From contig JADNYJ010000104.1 of the NCBI GenBank assembly GCA_015501075.1, positions 62,001-126,000 on the forward strand: a stretch of DNA of 64,000 nucleotides. The letters are read 5' to 3'. Source of the stretch: Gymnopilus junonius. Its lineage: Eukaryota > Basidiomycota > Agaricomycetes > Agaricales > Galerinaceae. The position numbers were made by a program, and so were the translations under genes. Of the stretch, positions 12,329-23,811 are shown piece after piece (positions within the stretch are counted from its first letter, which is position 1; the number at the start of each line of letters is the position of its first letter). A model generated the notes under the pieces. It saw only the letters and a program-made list of their open reading frames with translations, did not search any database and was not told the DNA's origin.

Positions 12329-13197
12329 TCACTTCCATTGCACTTTGGAAACAATTTCATAGAACGCTTTTCCTTGAATGCGTGCGATCTCCTTTTCGCG
12401 TTCCGAGGGCAGGCGAGATCCATCTGCAGCAGCATACGTTCCAGAACCCCATGGCGAACCTAGGAGCAATAGCAACCGCCATCAGCAAATTATATCGTCA
12501 ACGCATACCCCTCTCATAATATCAACATACCTCCGTGTACCTCTGTCAAAGAGACCTTCGCCATGAACCCAGACGCATACCCCAGAGGAACGAACAGCAT
12601 CCCGTGGTGGACCAAGGTGGTCAAGAAAGTCATCGCGGTGGTCTCTTGGCCGCCTCCTGGATTACCGGTGGACACAAATACTCCTGCATATTTGCCTGCA
12701 AGTTGTCCATTCAACCACATTTTCCCCGTCGCATCCCAGAATGTCTATCATCATCATCGGGTTAGGGTGACTAACTGAGACAACGATGATTGGAGCAGCC
12801 TACCTTCCACTGTGCAGGCATATTGCCGTATCGCGTGGGTACCCCGAATACAAAAGCATCGAAGTCTTTGAGAGTGTCTGGTGTGGCGACTTCTACCTCG
12901 GCCGGCTTTTGCGGAGCATGCATCTTCACGAGTACTTCATCTGGCAGTGTCTCCCTGACCCTGAAAGAATTGAAGCCAATGAGGACTATGCACAACACGC
13001 TCGCGATGGTAAGGGCAGTGCTTACTGGAATATTTTAGCGTCTCCTCCGCCTTGTTTGATCCCTGCTTGAACGTTCTCTGCCACTGTGATGCGTGTCAGT
13101 GAGTCGGATGGGCCTCGGAGAGAGGCAAAGTTGACGCACTCTTGTAAATATGGCCATACATGGAGTAGATAATGATTGCGATGCGAGGAGACGACAT
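12329..13197 (-). CDS. WrbA-type NAD(P)H:quinone oxidoreductase, copy A
   Basis: Flavodoxin-fold FMN protein of the WrbA/Pst2 family, including fungal 1,4-benzoquinone reductases, which reduce quinones by two electrons in the cytosol. The start [19 protein letters not shown] at 13197 carries the phosphate-binding SMYGH loop. Further motifs are [64 protein letters not shown] and EVHGG, then a last exon with [16 protein letters not shown] and [14 protein letters not shown] before a TGA at 12329. Several introns are used. It lies head to tail with copy B on the same strand, about 260 bp downstream, so it is a tandem duplicate. Quinone reductases of this type work with laccase in extracellular quinone redox cycling; a laccase lies 27 kb away. 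Confidence 0.85.
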
Positions 13198-13454
13198 GAT
13201 TCGACTGCAGTGATGATGAGAAAGGGGAGAGGGTGAATCGCGAAGGATGAGACTTTGAGACTCGCGAAACAAGGTGTGTAATCTGAAACTTGGCTGATGC
13301 TCGTGTTAATCAAGATTTTTGTGTCTTGAAACCCACGTAGTGGGTGTTTATAGTAGGAAAAAAGGGTCTTGACGAGCCCATTGCTGTATAAAATTACAGA
13401 TGCTTTCAATGTCTACCTGGTATAAACACGTTCCATCCATGTCTAATGATGAAT

Positions 13455-14283
13455 CTACTGCTTCTTAGCCTTGGAAAGGTCTCGAAGAAGGACTGGCCCT
13501 GAATCTTAGCGACTTCCAGCTCCAGAGCAGAAGGTTGACGAGCACCAGTGGGTCCAGCGAAGGTACCAGCTCCCCATGGAGATCCTAAACGGCGGGTCAA
13601 GTTTTAAGTAATGACAACCCAAAGGATGCATACCTCCGTGAACCTCATCCAAGTTTGTGAGTTGGGCAAAAGTCTTGGAATATCCGAGGGGAACGTAGAT
13701 GATTCCGTGGTGAGCAAGAACAGAGAGCGAGTTCATAGCTGTGGCTTCTTGTCCTCCTCCCATGCTGGCGGTGGAAACGAAGATTCCGGCGTATTTGCCA
13801 GCGAGCGCACCACCTGCCCACAATTGACCAGTGGCATCCCAGAAGGCCTGTAGAGGGAAAATTTAGGTTGGATAAGGAATAAAAGAGCTACGGACGTACC
13901 TTGAATTGAGCGGGCATGGTGCCGTAGCGGGTGGGAATACCCAAGAGGTACCCATCGTATTGAGTGAGAGTTTCCGGAGTAGCAATTGGGTAGTCCGGCT
14001 TAGGAGGAGCGTGCATCAATTCGAGAACATTTTGTGGCAGGGTCTCTGGGACTCTACAGGAGAAAATCAGAAAATTTTGCCTATTGAGTAACGGAGCGCG
14101 TCAAAACGCACTGATAGATGCTAGCTTTCCCTCCAGCAGATTCGACACCAGCCTTCACTGATTCAGCCACTGTTGGAAAAATATGATTAGAAGACCCCCT
14201 TCGAGCTCAAAAAAATCAGGCTCACATTTGGCGATATGGCCATACATGGAGTATATGATGACAGCGATTTTAGGAGCAGACAT
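13455..14283 (-). CDS. WrbA-type NAD(P)H:quinone oxidoreductase, copy B
   Basis: Paralogue of the adjacent copy A with the same fold and intron pattern. It starts at 14283 with [19 protein letters not shown], followed by an intron. Later segments are [18 protein letters not shown] (about 13900-13960), [42 protein letters not shown] and [22 protein letters not shown]. In the last exon IQGQSFFET is followed one frame over by SKAKKQ and a TAG at 13455. The unshifted frame instead runs 23 residues further, to 13406, with no family resemblance. One base appears to be missing at 13475-13477. A TATA-like TATATAC sits about 60 bp upstream of the ATG. Confidence 0.85.
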
Positions 14284-15165
14284 GGTGGACGATGATGGTG
14301 GAGGGGAACGTATGATCTGTCGAGACGGAACATCTTGGGATTATATACCGTCGAGAGCATGGCGTAAGCCTGAAAGCGAGAAAAAATTACTGCTTAGAAG
14401 TTAGCTGACGGGACAAGGGACGGATCCATGAGAATAGTTGGCTCGATCAGGAAATCGAAGATCGGAGGTGGAGGTCAATTGTAAATTGTTTGACAAATTT
14501 TACAGCGTCATCCTCATGATAAATATTTGATAACGCTCAGTTTCTGATCACTACGGATGGGTCCATTATACAATATTCATCCCCATAGCACCAGGAATAC
14601 CGTATAAATACCTGGTGCACTTTAGATCCATGAGCTGCGATAAGAAATTTGCAATCACATGCATGTCTACTAAATCAGGAAGTTCTTTCTCTTGTTTTGA
14701 CTGTTGTAAGACCTCGTGAGGACGTTGCCTGAACGGCTAACTTTAACAACTGCTGCGTGTAGATCCAAGCTCCAAGTCGGTCCATGTATTATACATAGTG
14801 CACCCTGAACGGCGCTTATTCTATAGAGGCTCAATCCGGTCCGTGTGGCACGTGTCATGAGGGAATGAACTTGACCCTTGGATAAATTTGCATTTGGTGG
14901 CATCGGCTTGATTATTAACTAGAACTTCTAAGGTCTGTCCGTAACGTCGCATTCGTCTCGACTCTCGAGAAGGCTTATGACTTCCTTGTGACTTTCAGCA
15001 GAGCTTAGCTCCCGCATTTATTGTCGAAATTTAAACTAGTTAATGCTCTGAGATTTGAAGTTCAATGGTCCACGAGTAGAGTACTATTTTGAATAGGTAA
15101 ACTTGCATAGAGGGATAAAAAACCGTAAATTTATCTACAGCTTTTGCGCATCGGAACATTTCGCT
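14284..15165. other. Intergenic region upstream of quinone reductase B
   Basis: AT-rich spacer between copy B and the decayed MYND gene. It holds the copy B promoter and a short inverted repeat at 14588-14618. No coding sequence was recognised. Confidence 0.5.
14588..14618. repeat. Short perfect inverted repeat
   Basis: GCACCAGG and CCTGGTGC are perfect 8-bp arms around a 15-base spacer that contains a TATA-like GTATAAATA. It could be a dimeric regulator site or a hairpin. It lies about 305 bp upstream of the quinone reductase copy B start codon. Confidence 0.35.
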
Positions 15166-16406
15166 CTACCAAACGGGGTCTTGCTCTGGGGCTCGCTCGA
15201 GACAAAATTGAAACTCATACTCTCCAGTTCGCTTCATCCACCTATAAAACTTGAACTTGTTGCCAATGATCCTTGCCGCTTCCTCAAACAAGGAAGGATC
15301 AAATTCACGCCTCCAAAATAATCGGAAGCTTCTCCGCCTGTCATATACCAACATATGTGGCGGCTGGATATTTCCAGTGAGAGCGATCTGGAATTTTGCC
15401 AGGAATGGCTTTCCGTAGCAGACGCCGAGCTGAGTCTTTGGGGGTGGGATATCGACGCTGGTATTCTGTTGAGGGTCGAGGCGGTTCTTCCACGATGTGA
15501 TAATTGCAGCATCGGGTGACTCATTTTCCTGGCATTCTGTGAAGCGTTAGAGCAATGAATTTGTACCAGAAGAAACGGACGACGCTCGCACCTTTACTAC
15601 AATATACAGCTGACAAACACTGTGAGCAGCGGCTTGTGGTTTTCTTTCCGCAAACCTCACATCTAGCATCGTTCGTAAGTTTACCAAGGCTTTTCATGCC
15701 AATTGGGCAAAGTGGAAGGACAAATGATCACGTTAAACCAAAGTTTTCAAGGGGTGTTCCTTTGTAAACTTGGGCATGTTTGGATTCAAGTCGCTTTGCA
15801 TTGCCATTTAAGAGGCAAAGTAGAGTCCGCCTTTCAAGAACCTGTACTCCTACAAAGAGTCTTTGACCATTGGCTCGGTAGTTGAGAAGTGTTCTATCCG
15901 ACGCAGAATCATGTTGCAGTTCGTTGTAAATTAAGAAGAAGAGAGGAACGCCTTTCTTTACTTCATACACATTGAGGACCTAGTGTAAATTTGGTTGAAT
16001 GGATGCCCAACGAATTTAACAGACACTATACCAACTTGTACATATATCCCACATTTTTGGTCTGGTTCCATAAAATAAATCTGGGAGATTTTTTGGTCGA
16101 GAGCTCACGCCCAGAGTCAGGATTCCTATATGCATCTCCTTGAATGTATCCTCTTTAGCTGAGCAATGTCCTTTCTTTGGTTGCGACATCGCGCCGGTTG
16201 AGGACTCGGTCATATTGCCGCGCCATGCCGCCTGGTGTAGTGGCTTTCCAGGGGCCGATTAGGATATTTGTAAGGGTCCGTTGGCAGTTTGTCAATGAGT
16301 GTGCCAAATCTTGCGACGTATCCAGTGCTTTTTCGAGTCGTCTGGTGAGTACTTGAGCAGGAAGTTTATTATCCATCGGTAGGATGACTCCCATCGACGC
16401 GAGCAA
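15166..16406 (-). pseudogene. Decayed MYND zinc-finger protein paralogue
   Basis: Closely related to the intact MYND gene at 35884-37241. Shared segments in order are LASMGVILP, LEKALDTSQD, MSQPKKGHCSAKEDTFKEM, VYEVKKGVPLFFLIYNEL, LGKL, CEVCGKK, SQCLS and YC, LVYDRRRSF and EEAARIIGNKFKFYRWMKRT, ending DPVW at 15166. The copy is damaged: frames change within the first exon (about 16200), in the middle (about 15780-15900) and before the finger. The second half of the MYND finger (the Trp, His and Cys of WPTHKQAC) is absent and replaced by unrelated residues around 15480-15530. Unlike the single-base gaps in the conserved genes nearby, whole motifs are missing, so I read it as a decaying duplicate. 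The true 5' end may lie slightly upstream of 16406. Confidence 0.65.
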
Positions 16407-16871
16407 GATTAGGAGGTGTCAGCTCTGGAAATATCGTTATGAGTCATGACTTTGATTTCTGAGAGGGTTAAATGCAAGATGTTCACAAGAGAAAGACGGA
16501 TCACGATCCTTTTCAACGAAATTTTACTAAAGCGGCTGTTCAAGTACACGTTTTTGGGATTCTAGGCTGGAACTCCGAATCTCCAAAAATAGCACCTTTT
16601 TGACGGTTTTTTGCGCTTCCTTCACTTGTACAAGCTAAAAAAAGCTAATGGCCAAGTACCGATGAGTTGAAATAATTCATCCGCCGTATGCGTCCGTCCG
16701 TGAATTGTTGGTGAATTGTGTTCAAAGTCATTCACGCATCGTCAGTTCTCTACGGAATACTGTAGTAAAACCAAAAGCAGATAAATTTATAGGAGGACGC
16801 TGTGAAAAAAATCCCAGAATTATTACTCAAGGTATAAGGTATGACGGTCGCGGCAAATATAAAACAAGGCA
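16407..16871. other. Intergenic region
   Basis: Spacer between the decayed MYND gene and the permease 3' end. No coding sequence or structured repeat was recognised. Confidence 0.4.
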
Positions 16872-18910
16872 TCATCTTCCAGTGAGTCTAATTTCAATCC
16901 AGCGTAAAGGGGGATATGTTACGGCTGCAAAACCAAAGGCCAACTGAAAGGAACATGAATAACGGAATGCGCCAGATGAAAATTGGAAGAAACCAACCTC
17001 GAACCCAAGATCTGCACCAAACTCAGCTCCAGCCATCCTTCCGAGGGGACCTATGTACCAAACCTGAAGTGGGTATGTCAGAGGGGCATAACGAGGAAAG
17101 CGAAGTCACATACTTCCGCCATTCCGACCACTGCGCCGGCCGCACCGAAGCCGGCTGCCAACACGCCTGCAACTCCGAGAGGTAAACTGACAGTAACATT
17201 ATCAGCTCGGATGGAATTTTACAAAGGCGTAACACGCACCGAGATGGCGAATCCCAGTCGTCTAGATTATATCCTCCCAATCGTCCCCCAGGCCGACGGA
17301 ACAGGAAGTGTTCTTCTAAAACGATAATGATAAACCAAGCTGTCCAATAACCGAGGATGCTTAGGAAATTCGATAAGATATCAGAGAAATGTTGGCGACC
17401 AGCAATTCCAGCTACAGTGTAAACGACGAAGCCAAAAAATGTCCAAAAGAAGCGTGGTACCATCGCAAATGGACGGCCCAAGGCTTGAATTGATAGACCA
17501 GCCGAATATGTATTGGCGATGTTGTTCGTTCTATCAAACGACTTAAGAAATGGGACAAACATCATGATAAAGTACTTACAGAACGGATAAGGCTATCAAA
17601 AGGAGGATGAATTTTCCTCCACCCTTCCATGGTGATAAGACTTGCGCCACAAGCCCGCCAGTCCCTCCATTTGCGAATGCATCGACGTAAGCAGGGTCAC
17701 TGATAGACGTGAGGGCGGCACCCAGTATCTCAACAAAGCAAATAGGGATATAAAGGCCGACGAATGTCATAAAGAATATTTTCTTAGCTGGTATATCAGC
17801 CGGCATTTTGCAGTTGTAATCAGCTACGACAGGTCCCCACTGAGAAAGGTGTCAATGGTAGATGCGTAAAGAGTTTTCGTAAGAACTTACCCCCGTAAAG
17901 GATCCAAATACAATTCCACCGAAGCTCAAAATGTCTGAAGACAAGACCAGCCAACGTCCTCATGAGCTATCTCAGTAGATAAGTCAAAACCAGCTTTTGC
18001 ACCCAGACCCCAAAGAAATAACATGACGACAAAGAGCGGCATCCAGGCGTAACGTTCGTAATAATGAATCATTTCATATCCAATAAAGCAAGGAATTAAA
18101 CTTAGGACGCCGATGATTACAATTCCTGCAATCAAAGGTAGCGTGCCAGGGTTGACTGATGCCAGGGTCTGACCTCCGAGGATGACACAGGTGACGGCGA
18201 AACCGAGTCTGCGAAAGGATTAGCAGTTTCGATCATGAGAATTACAAAGAACCTACTGAGTAAGAATGTTCAATATCGCATAGATCGTACCACCAACGTA
18301 TCCAGAACTAAAGCGAGTAATAACCATTGTTCTTAAGCCAGTCTTAGGACCCAATGTGGCAATGAAAGACGTGAGGGCAGTCCCCACTGCTCCGAAACAA
18401 AGAATGGTGGCAGTAGCATGTCTATTTGAAAAACTTCGTCAATAACGCTTTCAGAGAGGCAGGGAATTCAAAGTTACGGGAGAGTTAAAGTGAAAAGCTG
18501 CTGAGCGAGAACTCCGATCGAAATGGTTGTCAATACCATATTTACCGACCTGAAAACGATGAGCTATGGGCAATTCAAGAGACGTGACGGCGACCAACCA
18601 CCACATGAATATGCTAACAGGTCAGATTGGTCAATACAAAATCAATGAAGTAGGGCGTCCATAACGCACTTGTTCCATATGTGAGTGACGTCTCGCATAT
18701 CCTCGGGTATCCGTTCCACTCCTCGCGCTTCCACACCAAGCTCGAATAGCTTGAAATGTATGGTCCAAGGAAGCCATATCTAGCGACGATAGCGCGTCCA
18801 GGCTCGGTGTCTGCAGTCGTGTGCTGGTATGGTCCAGCGCCCTCCTCAGACACCCCTTCGATTGAAGCTTTTTCCTTAATCCCAGAGTCACTGAAAGATT
18901 TATCGACCAT
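16872..18910 (-). CDS. NCS1 purine-cytosine permease (Fcy2-like)
   Basis: Plasma-membrane nucleobase:cation symporter with about 12 membrane segments. The N-terminal tail from MVDKSFSDSG (start 18910) leads to ARYGFLGPYI, then, one frame over, KLFELGVEARGVERIPEDM, the signature lead-in of fungal Fcy2-type permeases. Hydrophobic segments follow, including SLIPCFIGYEMIHYYERYAW, FMTFVGLYIPICFVEILGAAL, TNNIANTYSAGLSIQALG and RFFWTFFGFVVYTVAGIAG. At the 3' end LGGYNLDDWDSPSR, LPLGVAGVLAAGFGAAGA, VWYIGPLGRMAGAEFG and FAAVTYPPLRWIEIRLTGR are joined by three short introns, with a TGA at 16872. One base appears to be missing in the AAA at 18754-18756. It probably takes up adenine, guanine, hypoxanthine or cytosine; the exact substrate cannot be read from sequence. 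Confidence 0.85.
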
Positions 18911-19757
18911 TGGGAACACTCCAGGGAATGTGGGTAAGGCGACAAGGAGGAGGCAGCCTGGGACGAAGAGGCAAGGTGGATACGTTTTATTTAAAATGAA
19001 CATTACAGCGCCCACGCGATCCATATCCATTAATAGAACAGATAATTTTGGAACCGATAAGGTCCCCAAGTTCATTCTCCAAAGGGACGATAATCCGTTC
19101 TCAACGCAAGTAGCTATCCAGTCCAAACTTTGAATCAGAGCACACTGAACGTTAGCAATTGGTACCAATGCCTTCAGGCTGAGAAAAAACGGTAAAAGAC
19201 GCCATCACGCTGAATATTCGGGTGACAGAATTCAATTTCCAACGCAGCATGTGGTACTCTGCGATGAACAAGTTCATAGCTAACAATGCATATATCCCCA
19301 AATAGAGTGAATATTCCAAGGGGGCGTTTGAAGGAAATATATCAAGAATTTCGTCCTCTGGTTCAAAGAACAAAGATCTAACTGGTGTATGTGAGGTATT
19401 TCTGTTGCTTCAGCCTTCGGAATAACGCAGTGCGTACCTTTTCCCCCTAGGTCTAATTTTATCAAGTCACACGGATTTCGTTCCAATAAATCATCCCTTA
19501 GAATCGAATTAACGCGGAGCAATGGACAAGAGGACAAATGAGGAAGTCGACAAAATTGACCGCGAGGGCCAGCGCGAGAAGCTAGCTATGCGCACTGCTG
19601 GTAGTTATATTCTCGAGAAACAGGAATCATGAGTACCACAGGAAAATCTAGATGAGCATCTGCAAGCATGAAAGTTGAAGGAAGACAGCATGAACGATCG
19701 AGGACGTGCATAAGTTCAAGTTAATGCGGTGAAATACAGTTAAATGTTCAAGCTAAA
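18911..19757 (-). other. Unresolved region with short hydrophobic open frames
   Basis: Minus-strand open frames at 19152-19373 and 19280-19537, and the extension upstream of the permease start, encode stretches that could be membrane segments (LEYSLYLGIYALLAMNLFIAEY; CLFVPGCLLLVALPTFPGVF). I recognise no family and could not join them into one credible gene. They may be exons of a small membrane protein or chance frames. Confidence 0.25.
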
Positions 19758-20589
19758 CTAATCTGCAATCCAGGGATCCTTGAGTAATTCTGAGGCAGAA
19801 GCTTTATTTTCCTCTGTCAAAGTCCGTCTAAGAAAAGCGAGGAATGTTTCTAACTCCTGGACCGTCATGGCCTTTTTAGCATGTTCCAGAGAAGATGCAA
19901 GGACCAATTCGAGTGTCTCGTTCGGAACATCCCCTTTGGCAGACCCGTACTCATTGAAAAATTCGAGAACACGTGGACCCGAGTCGGCTAGGAGCGCTTC
20001 TGGGGGAGGTCCAAGCAGGGCAACCCTCCGAGCGAGCTGATTTTTCTCAGTAGTCCTTTCAATTGGCACACCTTTCCGGGAGAAAAAGTGTCGACCAAAC
20101 ATAAGGCCCCATACCTAAATTAATTAACGGCAACGTAAGGGAAGGAAACAACGACCACAAGGACCAGGCAGCCAAACTTCCAGACATCTACGGGTGTGCC
20201 CCACGGGATGTGCAAGAAAATCTCTAATGTTCGATAAGGTGGTGGTTGGATGTGTTCTGTATATGAATCCTTCCCCGTACGTGCTTCACCGAGGTCACAC
20301 AGAACAGGCCGCGAAGAACAAAAGAACTGACTGAAGATCTCGGCACATCCAAGTAGTAGCAGTGATTCCATAGCCGAGTTTATAGAGAACTTGATAATTG
20401 GAATGAACTGGGTCTCCAATACGGACAGGGTCAAAGGATTGCGTACCATGGCCAGTTCTCTTCGAGCTTTTCTGAGGCAGGGATAGTAATGAAACCAGTA
20501 GCAGGAAATAAGCGTGGAGCAACGGCTGGGGTCCCAGAAACAGAACGAAAGTGGGCAGTAGGGTGTTTAAACCTCTTTAGCAGGTTCAT
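19758..20589 (-). pseudogene. SRPK-type protein kinase remnant, catalytic core deleted
   Basis: Starts at 20589 (MNLLKRF). It keeps the pre-kinase EENWPWYA and RIGDPVHSNYQVLYKLGYGITATTW, an SRPK-like glycine loop. CRDLQ is then followed within about 20 bases by PVLCDLGEARTGKDSYTEHIQ, the region around and after the DFG-like DLG, then YRTLEIFLHIPWGTPVDVWKFGCLV and a C-terminal lobe ending LLKDPWIAD at 19758. The invariant lysine strand, helix C and the HRD-type catalytic loop are therefore missing from the DNA, some 130-170 residues in typical SRPKs. The APE motif reads TLE, and the frame is broken near 20430. It cannot encode an active kinase and looks like an internally deleted copy from the expanded SRPK-like families of Agaricomycetes. 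Confidence 0.7.
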
Positions 20590-21671
20590 GGTTTTATAAA
20601 CAACTTAGAATGTTCAACACAACAGCAAGAGTCAGGATTCAGAACAGTCATACCTACCATTACATAATATGTCGGCGCGGGCCGATTCCCGAAGGCTCAA
20701 GCCACTCTCAGCCGCCCGCCCCCTTGGGCCTTAGAAAAACAGTGATAATCTGAAGTGCATGAGTTCGAGATAAATTGAAGAAGCTTCAAAGGTAATAGGC
20801 CTCAAATTGTATACTACACTTGATAATGCTCTCAATACCCCAATATAGGGCTAATCAAAGCGTCTGAAAGAAGAATGACACGAATGTGCCAAGATTCATA
20901 CAGTGTAATACACCTCCTTGGCACATGATACCTCCTTGGCACAACTGCGATTTCCGAACTTAGTTTTTGCCGGTCAGCCATAAAATCTATGTATATGCCT
21001 TGATATATACTTAATCTATTGCCATACAAAATTTCAGCTGACAGGATAAAGTTGTCGAGGCAGGACAATGCAATTACCCATCAAAATTAGAGAAAATCAT
21101 CCTTCACAACTTTTTGGACCTAACTTTTTTCATTTTTGAGTGCAGCTTTCAGCCCTGAATTTTAGATTCATGTTTAGGACAGTACTGCCTTCGATGTCAG
21201 CTAGATTTGACATGAAAAATGCACGGATTGAGGGCAAAATTGGGCATGAAAATATCAGAGCGTGACACGCGCACTCAACGGCGCGTTGGACCTCGCCTAG
21301 TAAATGGCATTGTCACACTGTGCCAAGGACCTGGATTTGTGACAAAAGGCTGCTCTCGACAAATTATCTCTAATTCACCCATAATCCATGCAATGGAGTC
21401 AATCATTAGCAATTTGATACCTTAGAAGTCCTCATTAAGCTCATATAAATTTTTTGCAGGATTTCTAATAATTGTGTTTTTAATTTGACGAATAAAAAAG
21501 TGCCAAGGAGTGTATACACTTATAAGAAAAAAGATTGAAAATTTTAGATCATCAAAAAAAAATATAAACTCCCTCCACAATACGCAGAACAAGTAAATAC
21601 TCATATACAGTTCTAATTATGGTATAATTACCCAATTATTCAACCATTTTATCATTTCAGGCTTGGAGAAT
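20590..21671. other. AT-rich intergenic region
   Basis: No gene recognised. It contains a dispersed GTGCCAAG repeat family, listed separately, and very AT-rich DNA at 21420-21660 next to the coronin 3' end. Confidence 0.5.
20886..21507. repeat. Cluster of GTGCCAAG direct and inverted copies
   Basis: Five copies of the octamer occur in about 620 bp: direct at 20886, 21320 and 21500, inverted (CTTGGCAC) at 20917 and 20935. The outer copies are longer: 20902-20924 (agtgtaatacacctccttggcac) pairs imperfectly with the reverse complement of 21500-21520 (gtgccaaggagtgtatacact). The arrangement resembles a small non-autonomous element with inverted ends or its remains. I found no clear target-site duplication. 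Confidence 0.4.
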
Positions 21672-23608
21672 TCATTGGTTCAACAGCGCTTCGGCTGCCT
21701 TTCTGGCGTTAGCCTTCATGCTTTCGACTTGCAATTCAAGGTTCCTAATCTTTCGCGAGCTTCGCGGAGTTCGGATTCTAGTCGAGCATTTTCTTCTTCC
21801 AAATCATCATGCTAGAGTAAAGATAATTGGGTGGTCAATGCCTTAACTAATCGAAAAGCAACAACATAATTTACCTTGAATCATTGTGTTTGAGCGCACA
21901 GCGTTTTACTTTCAGGATAGCAGGGGAAGGCGATGGTGCCCAACTCTTCTGCGCAGGCGTAACAGGAGATGGCTCGGAATAGGATGGGGTACGGGCAGCG
22001 AAGGCGCAAGAGCAGGAGATGGCGCCGATGCGCTGAACGTCCGGGTGGGCTGAATGATAGGCGGCGGTGATTGCGCAGGCGGAGGAGAAGTGGCGGCACT
22101 CCGTTGCGGTCCAGCAACAGTGCTTCCGTCGGCAAGGTTGACAAGTTTGGGCGGTGCAACTTTTCCGTTGAAGAATTCTGATGCACTCAAGGAGGGTTCG
22201 ATTGATGGTGCGGGTGGGTAGATGTCCGACTGGAATGAATCGGCCTAAAATAAAATGGTTAGGATATAAGATGCAGTAATTTGTGGTGTTATATCTCACT
22301 TTGCGTGGGACAATGAAGGCGATGGGTTCAATGGTGGTGCCGTACACTTTGTAAGCACGTGCTATTTCACAATCCGAAACGTTAAGAGCGCGTCGAGGAA
22401 GGAAGCACATTCCACGTTGAGGTTCGGAGGACTTGTGCTCCGAAAGAGCAAACAAAGAGTCTGATTCGTACTCGTAGTAACGAATATTACCGTCTCTAAA
22501 TTGAGGATGATATCAGCGGAAGGATCAATTGCAGAGGGAAAAGCATACCCCTTTCCAGCTGTGGTCATGATATGAGACATATTTCTGATGTATGAACATA
22601 TGTTCACGTACCAAGGAACAAGATATTGTTATCCGTCCAGAACGGCATCACGACACCAGCAGATTGATCCAATGAGGTTGTCTTTACGTTGGTAAGACCC
22701 CCAGTTTCCCAAATGGCCACCTGGCGATCAGACATCTTGCTAAAACCAGTCGTAGCAATTTTGTCAAGGTCGCCCAACCAGACAACGCGAGAACCTTTGA
22801 TACCACTGTGACCATCATTGGTCCTCACAGCTTCACCGCCCACGCGAGGATCGAAAAGACGTATTTTTTTATCTCTGGAAGTGGTTGCGAGGAGGGTACC
22901 AGTGGGGTTAAACGCGATGCTTTGAATGATATCTCCATGACCACTCAGAACAGATCGTGGATCTTCTGGGTTGGCAAGATCCCATAGTTTAACGGTGTAC
23001 TCTCCAGAAGAGCTGGCGAGAACATTGGAGGCGGTGGGATGGAACAACACCTGCCCGATCTTACGAGGTGATCCATCGATGCGCAGAACAGGTTCGAAGT
23101 CCTGAGGTACCCATCCTTCCTGGCCCCATCCGTCAAACATGGAAGACTCGACCTTCCAGATCATCACCTTTCCGTCCTCGCCACCTGAAGCAACAATAGA
23201 ATCGTTATGAGGCGACCAGTCCGTGTCCAGAACCGCAGCAGTGTGACTGCGTGCTAGGGGATAGTATCGGGCAGCTTGTGGGGAAGGCCTGGGACACCAT
23301 GAAAGGGTGACGGCAGCGGCAGAATCGCAAATGCACCTCCACCAGATGCGTTCCAGTTAACACTGATATATTGCTATTCGCCATCACTATCAGCGGATGC
23401 AGGGTATACGTTCGTAATTACGCTCACCCCAGACGCAGATATAAAATTTGTATCCCAAGCACTGTTGGTCACTTTAACATTCTCGATGGCATGCTCCTTT
23501 TTCGCTGGTTGACCAAGACGTGGCTGGAAGATGGACCTATGATTAGATCGTCAAAAGCCTATCTGGCGGTCGCTCACCGATATTCGAGGCCCGAACAAAG
23601 CGAGACAT
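21672..23608 (-). CDS. CRN1: Coronin
   Basis: WD40-propeller actin-binding protein that bundles filaments and tunes Arp2/3 at cortical actin patches. It starts at 23608 with MSRFVRAS; the conserved YRHVFGQP block must be split between exons. Propeller motifs are KEHAIENVKVTNSAWDTNFI, DTDWSPHNDSIVASGGEDGKV, VLFHPTASNVLASSSGEYTVK, IAFNPTGTLLATTSRDKKIR and GFSKMSDRQVAIWE. The coronin-specific DGNIRYYEYE and GMCFLPRRALNVSDCEIARAYK follow, then a Pro/Ser/Ala-rich unique region and a C-terminal coiled coil (DDLEEENARLESELREARE, then LELQVESMKANARKAAEALL). The stop is at 21672. Three single-base gaps break the frame: about 23584, 23516 and 21747. It shares a promoter gap of about 200 bp with the divergent T-protein gene. 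Confidence 0.9.
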
Positions 23609-23811
23609 GCCTGGAGAGTATCCGAACGGAATTTAAGTCTAAAGTGAAGAGCGCAAGCTGCAGAGTAGAACTGAGAAACACGGCGGCGCCTGGATACGAG
23701 ATGGGCAGAGTCAGGGTCAAGGAATGCTTGTCGGTTAGGGTCATGAATTCAGCTTGGTTGATATTTTTATCCGCCGCTCTCCTGACTCCCTCCACCAGTT
23801 TGGAGGTCGCC

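Noticed and set aside
18976..19373. Possible DUF6533-type membrane protein upstream of the permease
   Set aside because: Hydrophobic segments are present, but I could not find the conserved motifs or a consistent splice structure.
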